A DNA stretch of 64,000 nucleotides from Kuschelorhynchus macadamiae. Taxonomy: Eukaryota > Arthropoda > Insecta > Coleoptera > Curculionidae. Under the pieces are notes generated by a model, which was not told where the DNA came from, made no database searches, and worked only from the letters and a program-made list of their open reading frames with translations. The position numbers and the translations under genes were made by a program. Positions within the stretch are counted from its first letter, which is position 1. Each line of letters opens with the position of its first letter. The stretch lies in NCBI GenBank assembly GCA_030620095.1, contig JAUTXW010002471.1, forward strand, positions 107,001 to 171,000, in the 5' to 3' direction. This document shows, one piece after another, positions 26,576 through 36,985 of this stretch.

Positions 26576-27611
26576 CTACAACATGAAAGTTATATCTAGT
26601 TATTTAATTATAAATTTTAGCGCGCGCTATACCTGTAGATTAGATTTTTAAATATTAAATTTAAAAATTAAATATTAGGGTAGTATATTTTTGTTAATGC
26701 CATTTTGCTGCTATTACTTAAATAATTATGCGAAGTGTCCAAATTTTCGCCTGAGACATTTTTTCCTTAAATATAAGTCTTGACAATAGGAAAAAACCTT
26801 GTGCTATTTTATGATTACAAAATAAAGCAGATTGTTTTAGGTCTACGTTTAAATCTAAATTTTAATTTACAAATTATTGTTACTTACCTTTTTTTAAGAC
26901 AAAATTTATTTTTACATTGTTCTGAACTAATAAAGATACAGGATGTCCCAAATTTGAGCGTTTTGCCAATGTTTCTGACAAATAGAACTCTTCATCAGTG
27001 CTAATTTATGACGAAAAAAAAAATGGTAATGAGAATGGATGTTTAATAACTTCCGTAGTAGAACAAAAAAGTGAAATATTTTTGAACTAGGTACTTCTTT
27101 TCTAATTCTAATAAGGTAGAGACAAATAAATTTTACATTTCCATTACTACATTTTTGCACGCTTCAAGATGACGTAGGTAATTGAATTTTTGACCCGACG
27201 TGGGCTTTCCGTTCCTCCGCACTCATTATTAACCAGTATTGATGATATCATAAAAATATCAGAAAAATGTTAAGTGTGATATGCTGTGGAATTTAGAATT
27301 AAAATTAGTGTTTATTAATAGGAACACAACATGTTTGACTATTTAAAAAGCAAAGTTTATGATGATCGTTCGGAGATGAATCGTCGAATCGTAAACTTAC
27401 TAATGTATTTTGGTAGAAGGAAAAAGATGGCTGTGATGATGTGACATTTATTTGAAAAAAATCTTTTTTTAAAAAACTCGGTATAAAATTAAAACGATTT
27501 TCAAAAATATCTTTTTTCCCGGATATCTTCGGAAGTACTATAGATATCCTCAACTTCAAAACGGCATTTGATTGAGCACATAATTGCGCAGCTTTGACAC
27601 AATTTAAACTC

Positions 27612-27905
27612 TTCTATATAAAAATGTTGTTCATAAAAGGTTTTATTTTTTTTGCAATGACTTGAGTATAGATAAGCAAAGCAAAGTTGAAATATAATGA
27701 CTTTATTTCAAAATTTTCAAACAAAACATGTAATTTACAAATAATACATAATCAAAACAAAAGGTAAATAAATATGCAATGTTTGCATCAAAAAGATTAT
27801 GAACATTTAGAAAAAAACGTGAAAATAAACTTTCATTTAACGACTAAATAGGTACTATCCATAAATATTGAATATATTCAATTTACACAACTGGTATTTT
27901 TTTAC
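27612..27905 (+). repeat. Dispersed ~290-bp repeat, copy 3
   Basis: Third copy of the same repeat. It is followed by a TTTTAGCGCGCGCTATACCT block that also follows copy 2, so the repeat belongs to a longer duplicated segment. Confidence 0.7.
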
Positions 27906-28209
27906 AATCTACAACAATGAAAGTTATATTTAGTTATTTAATGATAAATTTTAGCGCGCGCTATACCTGTAGATTTTTATTATTAGTTAAACGTACAAAT
28001 TTCTGCTTGAAACATTTTTTCCTTAAATTACTTTCGTGAGTTAAACACATGCTAACGAGTACCCGCGATTCCGTTCGAGTATGACGCTAACGAAAGGGAT
28101 ATAAAATGGTACTTAGATCACCTAATTTTTTTATAAATTTTAGAAACCACGTTGTTGCTTTTTCGTTCAATTTTTGTTCAACAGGTGCTTGAGAAATGTT
28201 TGTTTATAA

Positions 28210-28715
28210 ATTATTTCCGATTTTTTAGAACACCCTGTACACATTTAAAACAAATAAAATGACATATACCTGATTAAGCGCTGTTTTGAAAAATTAACCG
28301 TTTTTTAAATAAAAAATAGTGTATTATTTAAGGGGCGGTTTCATCCCCTTGAAATTTGACTTTTTGAAAAAAAACTCTTATTGGACCTCCACATCGTACA
28401 ATCAACCTTTATGCTAAAATTCAGCTTTTTACGTCCAGCAGTTTGATCAGAATCGTGATTAATCAGTGGCCCGATTTTTTGAAACACCCTGTATACATTT
28501 TTAAGAAAACTTAACATAAGTTAAATAACCAAATAAAATACACGAGCTTAAGCGTTTTTCCGAAAAATAAACCGCTTTTTAAAATAAAAAATTCCTTCTT
28601 ATCCAACCTCTACATTCTACTACCAACCTGTGTGCCAAAATGTATCTTTTTACGTCAAGCAATTTGAGAAGAATCGTGATCAATCAGCGACCCGATTTTT
28701 TGAAACACCCTGTAT
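28210..28715. repeat. Tandem ~245-bp units with MITE-like ends
   Basis: Two adjacent units each end in GATTTTTTGAAACACCCTGT preceded by AGAATCGTGAT. A preceding partial unit ends with a similar ACACCCTGTACAC at 28.24 kb. The ends resemble the CAGGGTGT MITE termini; no coding capacity. Confidence 0.65.
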
Positions 28716-28794
28716 ACAATACAAAAAATAGTGTTGAAAGGTCCCGGTTACCAGACGATCATTTAAAAGAAAAACATATAAATCGGTTATTTCT

Positions 28795-28840
28795 ATATTA
28801 TCCATATCCATATCCATATCCATATCCAATATATATATAT
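28795..28840. repeat. (CCATAT)n and (TA)n microsatellite
   Basis: About five copies of the hexamer CCATAT followed by a short TA run. Visible directly. Confidence 0.9.
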
Positions 28841-29419
28841 CAGGCGCCAAAAGGTCATGAGTCATTTAATTTATTTTAAAAAGAGTACTAATCAAGAGAA
28901 GAAAGTTCCAATACTCAGAGATTCAAAAAACATCAAACGTAACATTTGTAAGATTATTAGGACCCTGCATAGTTTATTCTTTATTTGAATTTAATTTTAG
29001 CAAGGATATTCGAAAATTAAGATACAAAATAAAAAATACTTACCTGTCCAAAATATAGGAACGGCATTTTTCTTCAGTAATTGTCTTTCGCAACTTGAAT
29101 ACATATCGTGTTTAAAAAAATTATTTTCACATAAACGTTTATTTATCAAAGAACATCCATTAAAAATATTTCAACATTGCCACAGTTTTGTATCCGTTGA
29201 CAAAGAATGTCGGGCTTCGTCACAGGGAATTTAAAAAAGCTCACCAAATTATTTTTGTTTTTTCTTTTATTGTTGCATCCAACATACACACACTATTTTT
29301 CTGGCAGACATAATGGCTTTAATTAACAGTTTCACAAGAATGAAACCTACTCCACAGTTAAAAATTCACGAGTTTGACTCGAAAACGAACAAAAAACAAT
29401 AACCACTATGATGTAAACA

Positions 29420-29600
29420 ATACTGGTAAGCGATTCGTACAACTCCGCCGACTATCCGAACTATCCGCTGTTTCGCTGAAAACGACTGGCGCGGCGGCGC
29501 GAAGCGCCAAGGAAATCTCGGACACCTTTCCCGGCGGCGACGATGTCGCCAGCTACATCTCGGACACCTTTTGTGCCACGAATTCGCCCATAAGGTTGCG
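29420..29600. other. GC-rich island inside AT-rich hAT element
   Basis: About 180 bp with GCGGCGGCGCGAAGCGCC and two copies of ATCTCGGACACCTTT about 54 bp apart. It sits just 5' of the hAT transposase relic, so it may be that gene's promoter or leader, but this is inference. Confidence 0.3.
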
Positions 29601-29699
29601 CATCTTCCTTTTTCCTTCCATCAACGGTAGTAGTCAAATATTTCAAAAATTGTTTTGCTGACCTTGTTTACTAGTTTTCAGTAAATATTCAGTGTGGAA

Positions 29700-31440
29700 T
29701 AAAGAAGAATTTCCAGGTATGTTAAATATATGAAGGTCTTTACATAAACATAAGACTCGACAGAGCATTTAAAATGCGAATTAATGCTAAAAACATTTGT
29801 AAAAAATCAAAGCACTATAGCCGACTCTTTAAAAGAAAATTCTAAACTATATAAAATACATTTTAACGAAAACGTCCGATTAAATAGACTATTTATAAGC
29901 TTGGTAATTGACGCAGTTTTGTACTTTGCAAAATAAGAGTTAGTCTTTCACGGCCATTGATGAGAGCAGCGAGTCAATAAATAGGGGGAATTTTAAAAAG
30001 CTTTCTGATTATTTAAATGATCATGTAAAAAATGAAATAATGAACACACAGTTTTTTCTGTGCAAGTGGATGATACCACTGATATTACGCAAACCTCCCA
30101 GTGCTCTATAATTTTAAGATACTTTAATTCAGAAGGTTTAGTAGTCGAGAGATTCTTAGGATTTTATAATGTCAGCTCTGATAGAACGTCGGAGAATTTA
30201 TATTTTCTATTGGATCAAATTTTGGACCAATTTAACTATAAACATAAATTAATAGGGCAATGTTACGATGTCGCAAGTGTGATGTCTGGCCATCTAAATG
30301 GCCTTCAAAACGAAAGAAAAAAAAACGCCGCAGGCTGTATTTGTCAATTGTCTTGTGCATCGTCTTAACCTTATGATGCAGAAAAGTTGAAAAATATTTC
30401 TAAATGTCGAATTTTTTTTGCAAGTGTGGTATTCCCTCATGTTCTCATCACTCAGCCAAACGAACGTATGCTCTTACATCTGCATCTACGAGGCGTATAC
30501 CAACAATTACAGAAACTCGTTGGTCTTCAAATTCGAAGTTAGTAAATGTGATTGTTCAAGACTGGAATAAATTAAAAGACGTCTTTGAATTTATTACAAA
30601 CTGTGACAATTTAGGTGAGATGAACGATATTGAATTCAGGTTTCTGGCATTAGTGTTTAATGACATTTTTTCAATCACGGACATACTATTTGCGTTCTTC
30701 AAAAAAATCGCTTGACATTTCTTTTTCCATATCCAATATAAAACGGTCACTCTGTAAAAAAAGAAGTGAACATTTTTTTAATACCATGTTTGATAAGCTA
30801 AATTCTATTACAGAAATAAATCATTACAAACGTGAGCTTGCTAAGCTTTCACCTGAAGAAATTAAGGCTAAGTATAGAACTCTTTTTTATGAAATATTGG
30901 ACCAGATTTTAATGGAAATGACACTAAGCTTTCAAGACTGTGAAAAACTTACATTTTTATGTTTGGCAGATTCTGCTAAATTTTCCGAATATAGTTTAAA
31001 TTTTCTGACTGGCCCGTTTGGAAATTTGTTACAGTTATATGGGGAAATATTTTCAAAAAGTCAACGACTTAAAAATGAGCTTAGTCTTATTTTTGCCAAT
31101 GACAATAATTGGAATATATCGCTGCAAGAGCAAGTGAAAAAGATTAATGAAAATACAGATATTTTAACCAAAGCATATAAAGTGTTTTCCTTATTTTGAC
31201 AATACCGTTGGCAAGTGCTTCAGTGGAAAAAAGTTTTTCTTGCCTCAAACGTGTAAAAACTTATTTAAGAAATACAATATCTCAAGAAAGACTTACTTCT
31301 CTAGACAAGATTTCAATTCAAAAGGAATTTCTGGAGGAGATTAGAGCAACTCATCCATTTTATGAGGATGTTATAAATAAATGTGCTGCTATGAAGGATA
31401 GGAGAATTGATTTAGTATACACAATTGCACTTCATTTACT
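29700..31440 (+). pseudogene. ZMYM1-like hAT transposase pseudogene
   Basis: Read in order, the frames give the whole family pattern: LYKIHFNENVRLNRLFISL, VQVDDTTDITQTSQCSIILR, GQCYDVASVMSGHLNGLQ, then ITETRWSSNSKLVN, a helical middle region, and the hATC dimerisation segment (LASASVEKSFSCLKRVKTYL, DRRIDLVY). Shifts occur near 30370-30400, 30700 and 31197, and stops in the first 350 bp. The largest intact pieces are 30660-31199 and 31196-31621. The gene belongs to the hAT element 20255-31463, close to whose right end it lies. Confidence 0.8.
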
Positions 31441-31463
31441 TTTTCACCCGCGAGCCGCCACAG

Positions 31464-31471
31464 TGTTTCAT
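31464..31471. other. hAT target site duplication, right copy
   Basis: TGTTTCAT, pairing with TGTTTCAC at 20247-20254. Confidence 0.7.
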
Positions 31472-32880
31472 ATAATTTTTTATATTGATCACCTGATCCT
31501 GTATGGCAACCATAAACCCTTTTGTTTCAGGGAACAGCTCCCCATTCTTCAATTATGCGTTCGACGCAACTTTGTCGACATATGTCTGGTCCGTATCATG
31601 AGGATGTCTCCCATGGAGTAGGTTAATTCGCCATTCTACATTCTTCTCAGCGTTACTTGTGATTTTTTCGTTTATGTGCTTGTTGTCGTTACTCAGGTTT
31701 AATGGTGTGTAATCCTGATAGGCAGAACAGACAGCTGCGTGTAGTGGTGTCCTTCCATGGAAGTGTTTACGCATTATGCTAATTTGCCTACTATTTGGGT
31801 TCTGGATATCTATAAGGCTTCTTCCGTCATCTTTTCTAGATAACGTCATTCTAAGTCAGCTCGCGATCGCTTTAGGGTGGCGTTTCCTCTGTCTGGTCAG
31901 CTCAACTCTTAGTTTTCTCATGATATTATCCAGATCAATGCAAGGCCATTTGATAATCCCAAAAGAGTAGGTGAGGACTGGAATTGCTAATGTATTTAAG
32001 GGTTTGAAAAGATTCTTGCTGTTTAGGTCTGTCGCACATGCTGTCTTTACTCTGATAATGAATTCTTATTAGAGCTGTTTTTATTTTATTATATACAATA
32101 TTTCTCGCTTGCTCATAATTCAGGTAATTGTAGTGGTCTTCCTCATTCATAACTTCAATCATGTTATCATTTTCAAGTGACTCTCTTATTCCGTATTGTC
32201 CCCTATTTAGGTTTATGAGCTCGTACTTGTCCAGCCGAAACTCCATTCAGATGTCTCTTTAAAACTGTTTCACAAGTGAGATGAGCTCACTGAGAGTCTC
32301 GTGTGATGGTGCTTATAATTTGAGATCGTCCGTATAGAGTTGGTGATACACAATTTTGCTTTCACCATCTGTGTTCAGTTTGTAACCTTTCCTGGTTCTT
32401 TGTAGTGTTTTAGAGAGAGGATTGAGGGTGAAGCAGAACCATAGTGGGCTCAATATGTCACCCTGGAATATTCCTCTCTTTATTTGTATAACCGGGTTGA
32501 TTTCTGCTGCTTCATCAGATATCCTTGGGCAGATTCTTTGCAGATTCAGTTCTTACGTTCTGCTGTGTCGTATTGTTGGCCATGCTTTTCTTATCGACAA
32601 CACACAGAATTGTTCTCCAGCTCTGCATTAAGGTTTGAAGGAGGTTTATTACAACTGGGTGTATTTTATACACTTTCAAGGCATGGATTAACCACCGTAA
32701 TCGTACTATTTCTGGTAATCAATGAAGCAGCAAGATAGCTTTCTTTTTATGTGCGTAATTCAGTACCACAGCGTCGATAACTAATTGCTCCTTGCAGGCT
32801 GACTTTTTATATGCGTGTTAAGGATGACAGTGATACTTGCCGTCAGGATTTTGTAGAATAGTTGGAGGCAGGTGATGGGA

Positions 32881-32886
32881 CAAGAC
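32881..32886. other. Polinton target site duplication, left copy
   Basis: CAAGAC, identical to 51669-51674. Six bases is the length known for Polinton integration. Confidence 0.95.
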
Positions 32887-33070
32887 AGTAGTTATAATAG
32901 GGGAGCGCCTCCTCCTCCTCCTCTTCCTCTCTCTCATGTCCCTCATTCTTAACTTCCTCCCCTTTTATTCTCATTCGCATCATATTTTTAATTTTTTCTC
33001 TTTGTTCTCCCACATTTGATTTTGCATTCTTAAGTCTTATAAATAGGTGCATCATGATAATTTTAGTATG
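32887..33070. repeat. Polinton left terminal inverted repeat
   Basis: 184 bp matching the reverse complement of 51485-51668 with about two mismatches near the inner end. It contains a (CCT)n run and a long polypyrimidine tract. Confidence 0.95.
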
Positions 33071-33182
33071 CCGAGGCACATTTACTAAGCTGTGCTCGAG
33101 TTGCGTAAAAAGTTATTTTTGAATTTTTCCACCAATTTTGTATAAAACAAAAAGAAAAAATGTGTCAAGTAATAAGTGTATT

Positions 33183-33572
33183 ATGTGTAATCGCGAAAAA
33201 TTAACTACAACTATCAGACAGTTAAAAGTTAAATATCTCAATTTCTTTGAAGTGATTTCGAAAGATGAATACACCAAGCTGTTTTATCCACTGAAACGAG
33301 ATTATTTGGAAGCAATTGACTGTTGTGATGATTATTTAGAAGGAATTATAAGCCTTACTACGTTTTTCAATACATTTGGGAAATAATACTTTGTAGGAGA
33401 ATTAAGCCACCTTATAGAATTTATAGGAGAAGATTGCCAATTTATACCTGCTATTATTGCAACCCAAAAGAGGTTTCAATTATACGAAGATAAAAAACAG
33501 GTATTATCAAGGAAAGTTAATCCTATTCGCAAGAGACGTCCCCCTACATATTTAAAATATTATGTTAAATAA
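33183..33572 (+). pseudogene. Small tandem paralogue 1 (interrupted by a stop)
   Basis: The first ATG of the frame is at 33183. The frame runs to TAA at 33384-33386 and continues in the same frame for 61 codons to TAA at 33570. The part before the stop contains YLEAIDCCDDYLEGI, which lines up with segments of the next two genes (FVKAALCCNKYIETL and KLAAKFCNDYLKYK). The part after it ends in a basic tail (RKVNPIRKRRPPTYLKYYVK). Function unknown; no catalytic motif is visible. It is likely one gene with a nonsense mutation. It lies next to the left TIR, where Polintons often carry accessory genes. Confidence 0.55.
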
Positions 33573-33577
33573 ATGAA

Positions 33578-33868
33578 ATGGCTGAGGTGCTGATTGCAGT
33601 TAAATTATTAGAGGAGACATTTAGTAATCTTTCAAAAACCTATTTCTCATATTGTATGGCAAGTGGTCCGGAGTGGATAGACTTTTATTGTAATCAATCT
33701 GCGGAATTCGTAAAGGCTGCCCTCTGTTGCAACAAATACATTGAAACATTACATTTTTTTCAACTTATTCAAGATCTAAAAGATATTGGCTTTGGTTACT
33801 ATTTAAAAGACTTGAAGCAATTTATTGACGAGGATACTATTCTTCAAGAAATTGAAAAGGAAGAATAA
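33578..33868 (+). CDS. Small tandem paralogue 2, unknown function
   Basis: An intact 96-residue acidic protein starting at an ATG six bases after the stop of the previous frame. The central segment KAALCCNKYIETLHFFQLI followed by DIGFGYYLKDL is shared in pattern (aromatic or Leu-A-A-x-x-C-x-x-Y, spacer, G/D-x-x-Y-H/Y-L) with the neighbours. The composition suggests an all-helical fold. No signal peptide or membrane segment. I do not recognise the family; a DNA-element-encoded regulator or host-interaction protein is possible but not shown. Confidence 0.7.
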   Translation: MAEVLIAVKLLEETFSNLSKTYFSYCMASGPEWIDFYCNQSAEFVKAALCCNKYIETLHFFQLIQDLKDIGFGYYLKDLKQFIDEDTILQEIEKEE

Positions 33869-33885
33869 ATTTAATAATATTTACA

Positions 33886-34161
33886 ATGGAGCAAATGGTT
33901 ACTGAAATGTATGAAGAGTTTATTATATCTGCTGCATACTTCCAATATTTATCAATTGTAGGCGAAGAAGACGCAGAAGCACAAGATTTGTCAGCATATG
34001 TTAATAATATAGATCGAATGGAACAATGTAAATTAGCCGCTAAATTTTGTAATGATTATTTAAAATATAAAAATGAGTATGAACTTTTAAATGAATTTAG
34101 AAAATTAGATTTAAGGTATCATATTAATTGTATTCAATCATGGTTGGTTAATGCAAAATAA
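33886..34161 (+). CDS. Small tandem paralogue 3, unknown function
   Basis: An intact 91-residue protein from an ATG 17 bases after the previous stop. It shares KLAAKFCNDYLKYKNEYELL and a RYHI segment with its two neighbours in the same order, so the three arose by tandem duplication. Predicted to be helical and acidic at the N-terminus (EEDAEAQD). It converges with the minus-strand gene at 34188 with only 26 bases between them; the spacer carries AATAAA-like strings usable in both directions. Function unknown. Confidence 0.7.
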   Translation: MEQMVTEMYEEFIISAAYFQYLSIVGEEDAEAQDLSAYVNNIDRMEQCKLAAKFCNDYLKYKNEYELLNEFRKLDLRYHINCIQSWLVNAK

Positions 34162-34187
34162 AAAGGTAATTAAGTTTTTTTATATTT

Positions 34188-34637
34188 TTATTCATTCATA
34201 AAACAATTGTCATATAAAAATAACACATTTGTCAAAGCACACATACAAGGTGATTTTGAATGATAGAAGCATTTTGGTTCCATTAGCTTTAGCGCTGGTT
34301 GTTCATCTATTTCAATCACAGGCTTTTTAGAATATTTCTGTATAAAATCCTTTTTTTCGCTTCCTTTTACAAAAACAAAATCTGCTTTCTTCGTAAGTGT
34401 TTCAATTATTTTTGGGAAATGATGTAATGGAGTAAATCCATTATTCCAATGTATACAATGATAATTTTTCGTTAACCATACCGCCTGCTTGTGACAATCA
34501 GGTGAAAGAAACTCCATTGGAAAAGGCTTTTTAAAAATGTAATGAGTCATTTCATAACCATCAAAAGCTGCAAGCTCTTTCGGTATAAATTTATTTTTTT
34601 CATCCTTGAATCCTTGAATATCTATAACCAATCTCAT
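34188..34637 (-). CDS. Polinton-associated conserved protein (VIDIQGF type)
   Basis: An intact 149-residue frame from ATG at 34637. The N-terminus MRLVIDIQGFKDEKNKFIPK, a central WLTKNYHCIHWNNG and a C-terminal CFYHSKSPCMCALTNV (C-x2-H-x5-C-x-C) are signatures I associate with a protein that recurs in insect Polintons and related elements. The beta-strand-Asp start resembles RNase H-fold nucleases, but no full catalytic set can be pointed to, so the function is left open. It is the last gene of the minus-strand capsid block. Confidence 0.6.
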   Translation of the reverse strand: MRLVIDIQGFKDEKNKFIPKELAAFDGYEMTHYIFKKPFPMEFLSPDCHKQAVWLTKNYHCIHWNNGFTPLHHFPKIIETLTKKADFVFVKGSEKKDFIQKYSKKPVIEIDEQPALKLMEPKCFYHSKSPCMCALTNVLFLYDNCFMNE

Positions 34638-34828
34638 ATTTTCAAAGCAGCAAATTTTTTAATGAGACTTTTTTTACTTGAATAATTTGCAATTTCTTCT
34701 TTCAGTTGATTAATTTTAAAAATAAATTTTTCAATTTGTAGTTGTAGTTTTGATGTCATGACTAAAACTAAAAGCTTTTGAAAATTTCTTTAAATTAAAT
34801 CGAAATATGAAAATAGTGGGGATAAAGT

Positions 34829-36066
34829 TTATAATTGTTTCACAATTTTAGTAAGAGGGTTGTAGCTAAATAATTTGTCATGTAAAATAAGACAATAAGC
34901 AGAAGTATCTTTTTTAATTGCATTGTGTGTCTCAAATTCAATTCTCATTACTACGGATCCCGTTTGAATTGTTTCTTTTTGATGGGAGCAATCAATATGT
35001 GTAATAGGACTAATGTTTTTGAATTGTTCAGGATTAAAAATGGGTTCATTTGGAACACCATAGTAAGACTGTCTAAAGTTGGCAAACATTTCGTATAAAG
35101 CAGAAAATTTGTTTTCTTCGAAATTTAGGTACAAATCGTGATAAGGATATCTTTCAGAATTTAAATATACTCTAATATTTGACAAGATAATATTGTCAAA
35201 TTTACTCATATCTTTAACAATTTTCCCTTTTCTGTTTTCTTGAAAGCCAATCACAACATGACGAGGAGCTTCTAGTTTACTAGTTGTTTTTACCGGCCAT
35301 GTGTGACGGGTTGTTTCGGTTAGAGAAGAATATTCAACAAGTTCCCAACTCCTGAATCCTATCAATATATCTTTATTTGATTCTAATATTTTTGATAGAG
35401 CAAGTTGTTGTGGCATATCAACTAGAATGTAAGGAACTTTCCAATAAATTTTATCGAAAGTAACCAATGGAGTGTCAGGAGCAGTAACAAGGTGTGCCGG
35501 ATCTTCTTTGAAAATAACACCATCTAAATCACCAGTTGATCTAATAAGAACCAATTCCTGTTTCATATTCATAATAATTTTTCTGTAATCTTCAAAAATC
35601 CTAAAAGCATTTTTAGTGGTATGGATACGGAGAATTTTCCATCATTATCAACTAAAATTGTATCACCTTCTTTCCGATGTGGAAACCAACCTGCATTTTC
35701 CACTTTTAAACTTTCGTTGGTATTGTGAGAAAGGTAGCTTTTTAAGGTTGATGCTAATCCAACATTTCTTATTGAATCTATAGTAATTCCGTTTAGTTCA
35801 TAGCGGATTTCTCTGAACAAAAAGGCTATACCATTGTTAATAAGTAGCAATTCTTTCTTATATTTACCTTCTGTATTAGTTAATTTTCCTTCGATATAAA
35901 GTAAACTATCTGATGGTAGAGTGTAAGCATCGAGTTCTTGAATTGGGATCCTTATTTCATCATTGTAATCGAATTTTGAAGAAATATATGGTTGATATGT
36001 GTGAAGCTCAGAACTGACGATGGAATTGTCTACATAAAGCTTTTCGTTTACGTTTAATATGTTCAT
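34829..36066 (-). CDS. MCP: Major capsid protein, double jelly-roll (one-base frameshift)
   Basis: Two overlapping frames together make a protein of about 410 residues: 165 codons from ATG at 36066, then 247 codons ending at 34829. The first part contains DEIRIPIQELDAYTLPSD and REIRYELNGITIDSIRN; the second contains ELVLIRS, RHTWPVKTTSKLEAPRHV and AYCLILHDKLF. These are the recognisable features of the insect Polinton major capsid protein, which forms the hexon-like shell. The join falls at a run of five A on the plus strand (35594-35598), one base short of keeping frame, so it could be a mutation or an assembly error. Its start overlaps the stop of the upstream small gene by one base. Confidence 0.8.
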
Positions 36067-36215
36067 TATTTTAAAACAGTGAAACCCAAGGATGTGAGAA
36101 ATTTACGATTATCTCGTCTTAACTTGTTGGTGTTGGATTTGATACTGAACTGTTGTTTAGGCTTTTTCTTTTTATAAGTTTTTACTTTGTTGATAGTGGT
36201 AGGGGCAAGTCTCAT
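36066..36215 (-). CDS. Small basic protein upstream of capsid gene
   Basis: A 49-codon frame from ATG at 36215 to a stop that shares one base with the capsid gene's ATG (TAATG). It is strongly basic, with a TYKKKKPKQQFS stretch and the C-terminus RRDNRKFLTSLGFTVLK. The tight overlap and conserved-looking tail suggest a real gene co-expressed with the capsid protein, perhaps a core or scaffold peptide; that role is inference. It may start further upstream, since the frame stays open for ten more codons. Confidence 0.5.
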   Translation of the reverse strand: MRLAPTTINKVKTYKKKKPKQQFSIKSNTNKLRRDNRKFLTSLGFTVLK

Positions 36216-36244
36216 CCCAAGGGCTCTATTATCTAACAACCATT

Positions 36245-36943
36245 TTATATTTCACTTGTTTGTAAATGTAACCTTACTGTTATAGTTTCTCCTCTAAAAC
36301 TGATAAGTTCTCCGTCTTGATCAACTATTTTAACTGTTATATTGTTAATTGCTTTGACGCTAACTGGAAAATACAAAATGGGCAAAGGAGATTCAACTAT
36401 TTTATACCCTGGAGCTACAGTTGGATAAAACTGGTGAATAATATGAACAGGTTTACGATTATTGTAAGAACCGACACAAATATTACAATCAATACAAATA
36501 GCATTCACCTTAGTTATTTTTGCAACATTATCTGATTCTTCCTCTTTCATAGCTTCTAGTATCCTGCTATTAAAACCCAACATTTTTCCTATCGAATCTT
36601 CCCTGGTAAAATCAATTATTCTACTACACATTAAAAAAGTTTTTAGAGTATTAACATTTGCTTTTAAAAGAAAAAAAAATTTTTCATTCGGAAATAAATC
36701 TTCTATACTTTCTCTTATGTATGTTTCTATATCTGTAATGTCACAAGTTCCGTCGGGAATAACAATTACTTTATTATCTATATAAAATTTATTATATCCT
36801 TCTTTTATATTGGGGATAGTCATAAACGTTTCAAAATCAGCTAAACCCAGGTAATATTGTTTTTCATCCTCTAAATATATGGGCGGATTAAAATCAGCAG
36901 ACAAAACAGAACTGTTTCCTGATATGGCAATTGTGGTAGACAT
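36245..36943 (-). CDS. Penton-type minor capsid protein (single jelly-roll)
   Basis: An intact 232-residue frame from ATG at 36943. The N-terminal SVLSADFNPPIYLEDEKQYY followed by a FETFMTIPNI segment is the usual opening of the Polinton minor capsid protein that occupies the vertices. A C-terminal stretch rich in beta-prone residues (NITVKIVDQDGELISF) fits a jelly-roll. Four Cys residues sit in the middle (CSR, CIDCNICV). It lies between the protease and the capsid gene, the usual order. No disruption seen. Confidence 0.75.
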   Translation of the reverse strand: MSTTIAISGNSSVLSADFNPPIYLEDEKQYYLGLADFETFMTIPNIKEGYNKFYIDNKVIVIPDGTCDITDIETYIRESIEDLFPNEKFFFLLKANVNTLKTFLMCSRIIDFTREDSIGKMLGFNSRILEAMKEEESDNVAKITKVNAICIDCNICVGSYNNRKPVHIIHQFYPTVAPGYKIVESPLPILYFPVSVKAINNITVKIVDQDGELISFRGETITVRLHLQTSEI

Positions 36944-36985
36944 TGCAGTTTATTTATGAATGAGATATTACAATAAATAATGAGT

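Larger units (their letters stand above)
20255..31463 (+). mobile_element. ZMYM-type hAT element, 11.2 kb, enlarged by nested insertions
   Basis: The left end reads CAGTGGCGGCTATTCAGGTG and the right end, reverse complemented, reads CTGTGGCGGCTCGCGGGTG. These are imperfect hAT-type termini sharing GTGGCGGCT and GGTGAA. They are flanked by an 8-bp near-identical duplication. A ZMYM1-like transposase relic lies near the right end (29.7-31.4 kb), as expected for the element. The interior holds later arrivals: a mariner-like element (20.88-23.29 kb), a truncated array element (23.89-26.09 kb), three copies of a ~290-bp repeat and tandem MITE units. It interrupts an RLE-class LINE. Confidence 0.7.
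31464..32886 (-). pseudogene. RLE-class LINE fragment A (RT palm, thumb and following region)
   Basis: The minus strand reads PITCLQLFYKI, then RNIPG, a shift, GDILSPLWFCFTLNPLS, YTDD (RT active site), EFRLDKYELINLNRGQYGI, DYTPLNL, EWRINLLHGRHPHDTDQTYV and ELFPETKGFMVAIQDQV, ending NYMKH. This is the RT and downstream order of R2/R4-like LINEs. Stops and shifts are frequent. Its 5' edge is cut by the Polinton at 32887 and its 3' edge by the hAT element at 31463. The two cut edges rejoin, in frame, with fragments B (51.67 kb) and D (20.25 kb) when one copy of each target duplication is removed. Confidence 0.8.

Noticed and set aside
32843..33079. Glu/Arg-rich frames at both Polinton ends (also 51494-51679)
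   Set aside because: Both are translations of the terminal inverted repeat's (CCT)n/polypyrimidine tract, identical because the TIRs are identical.
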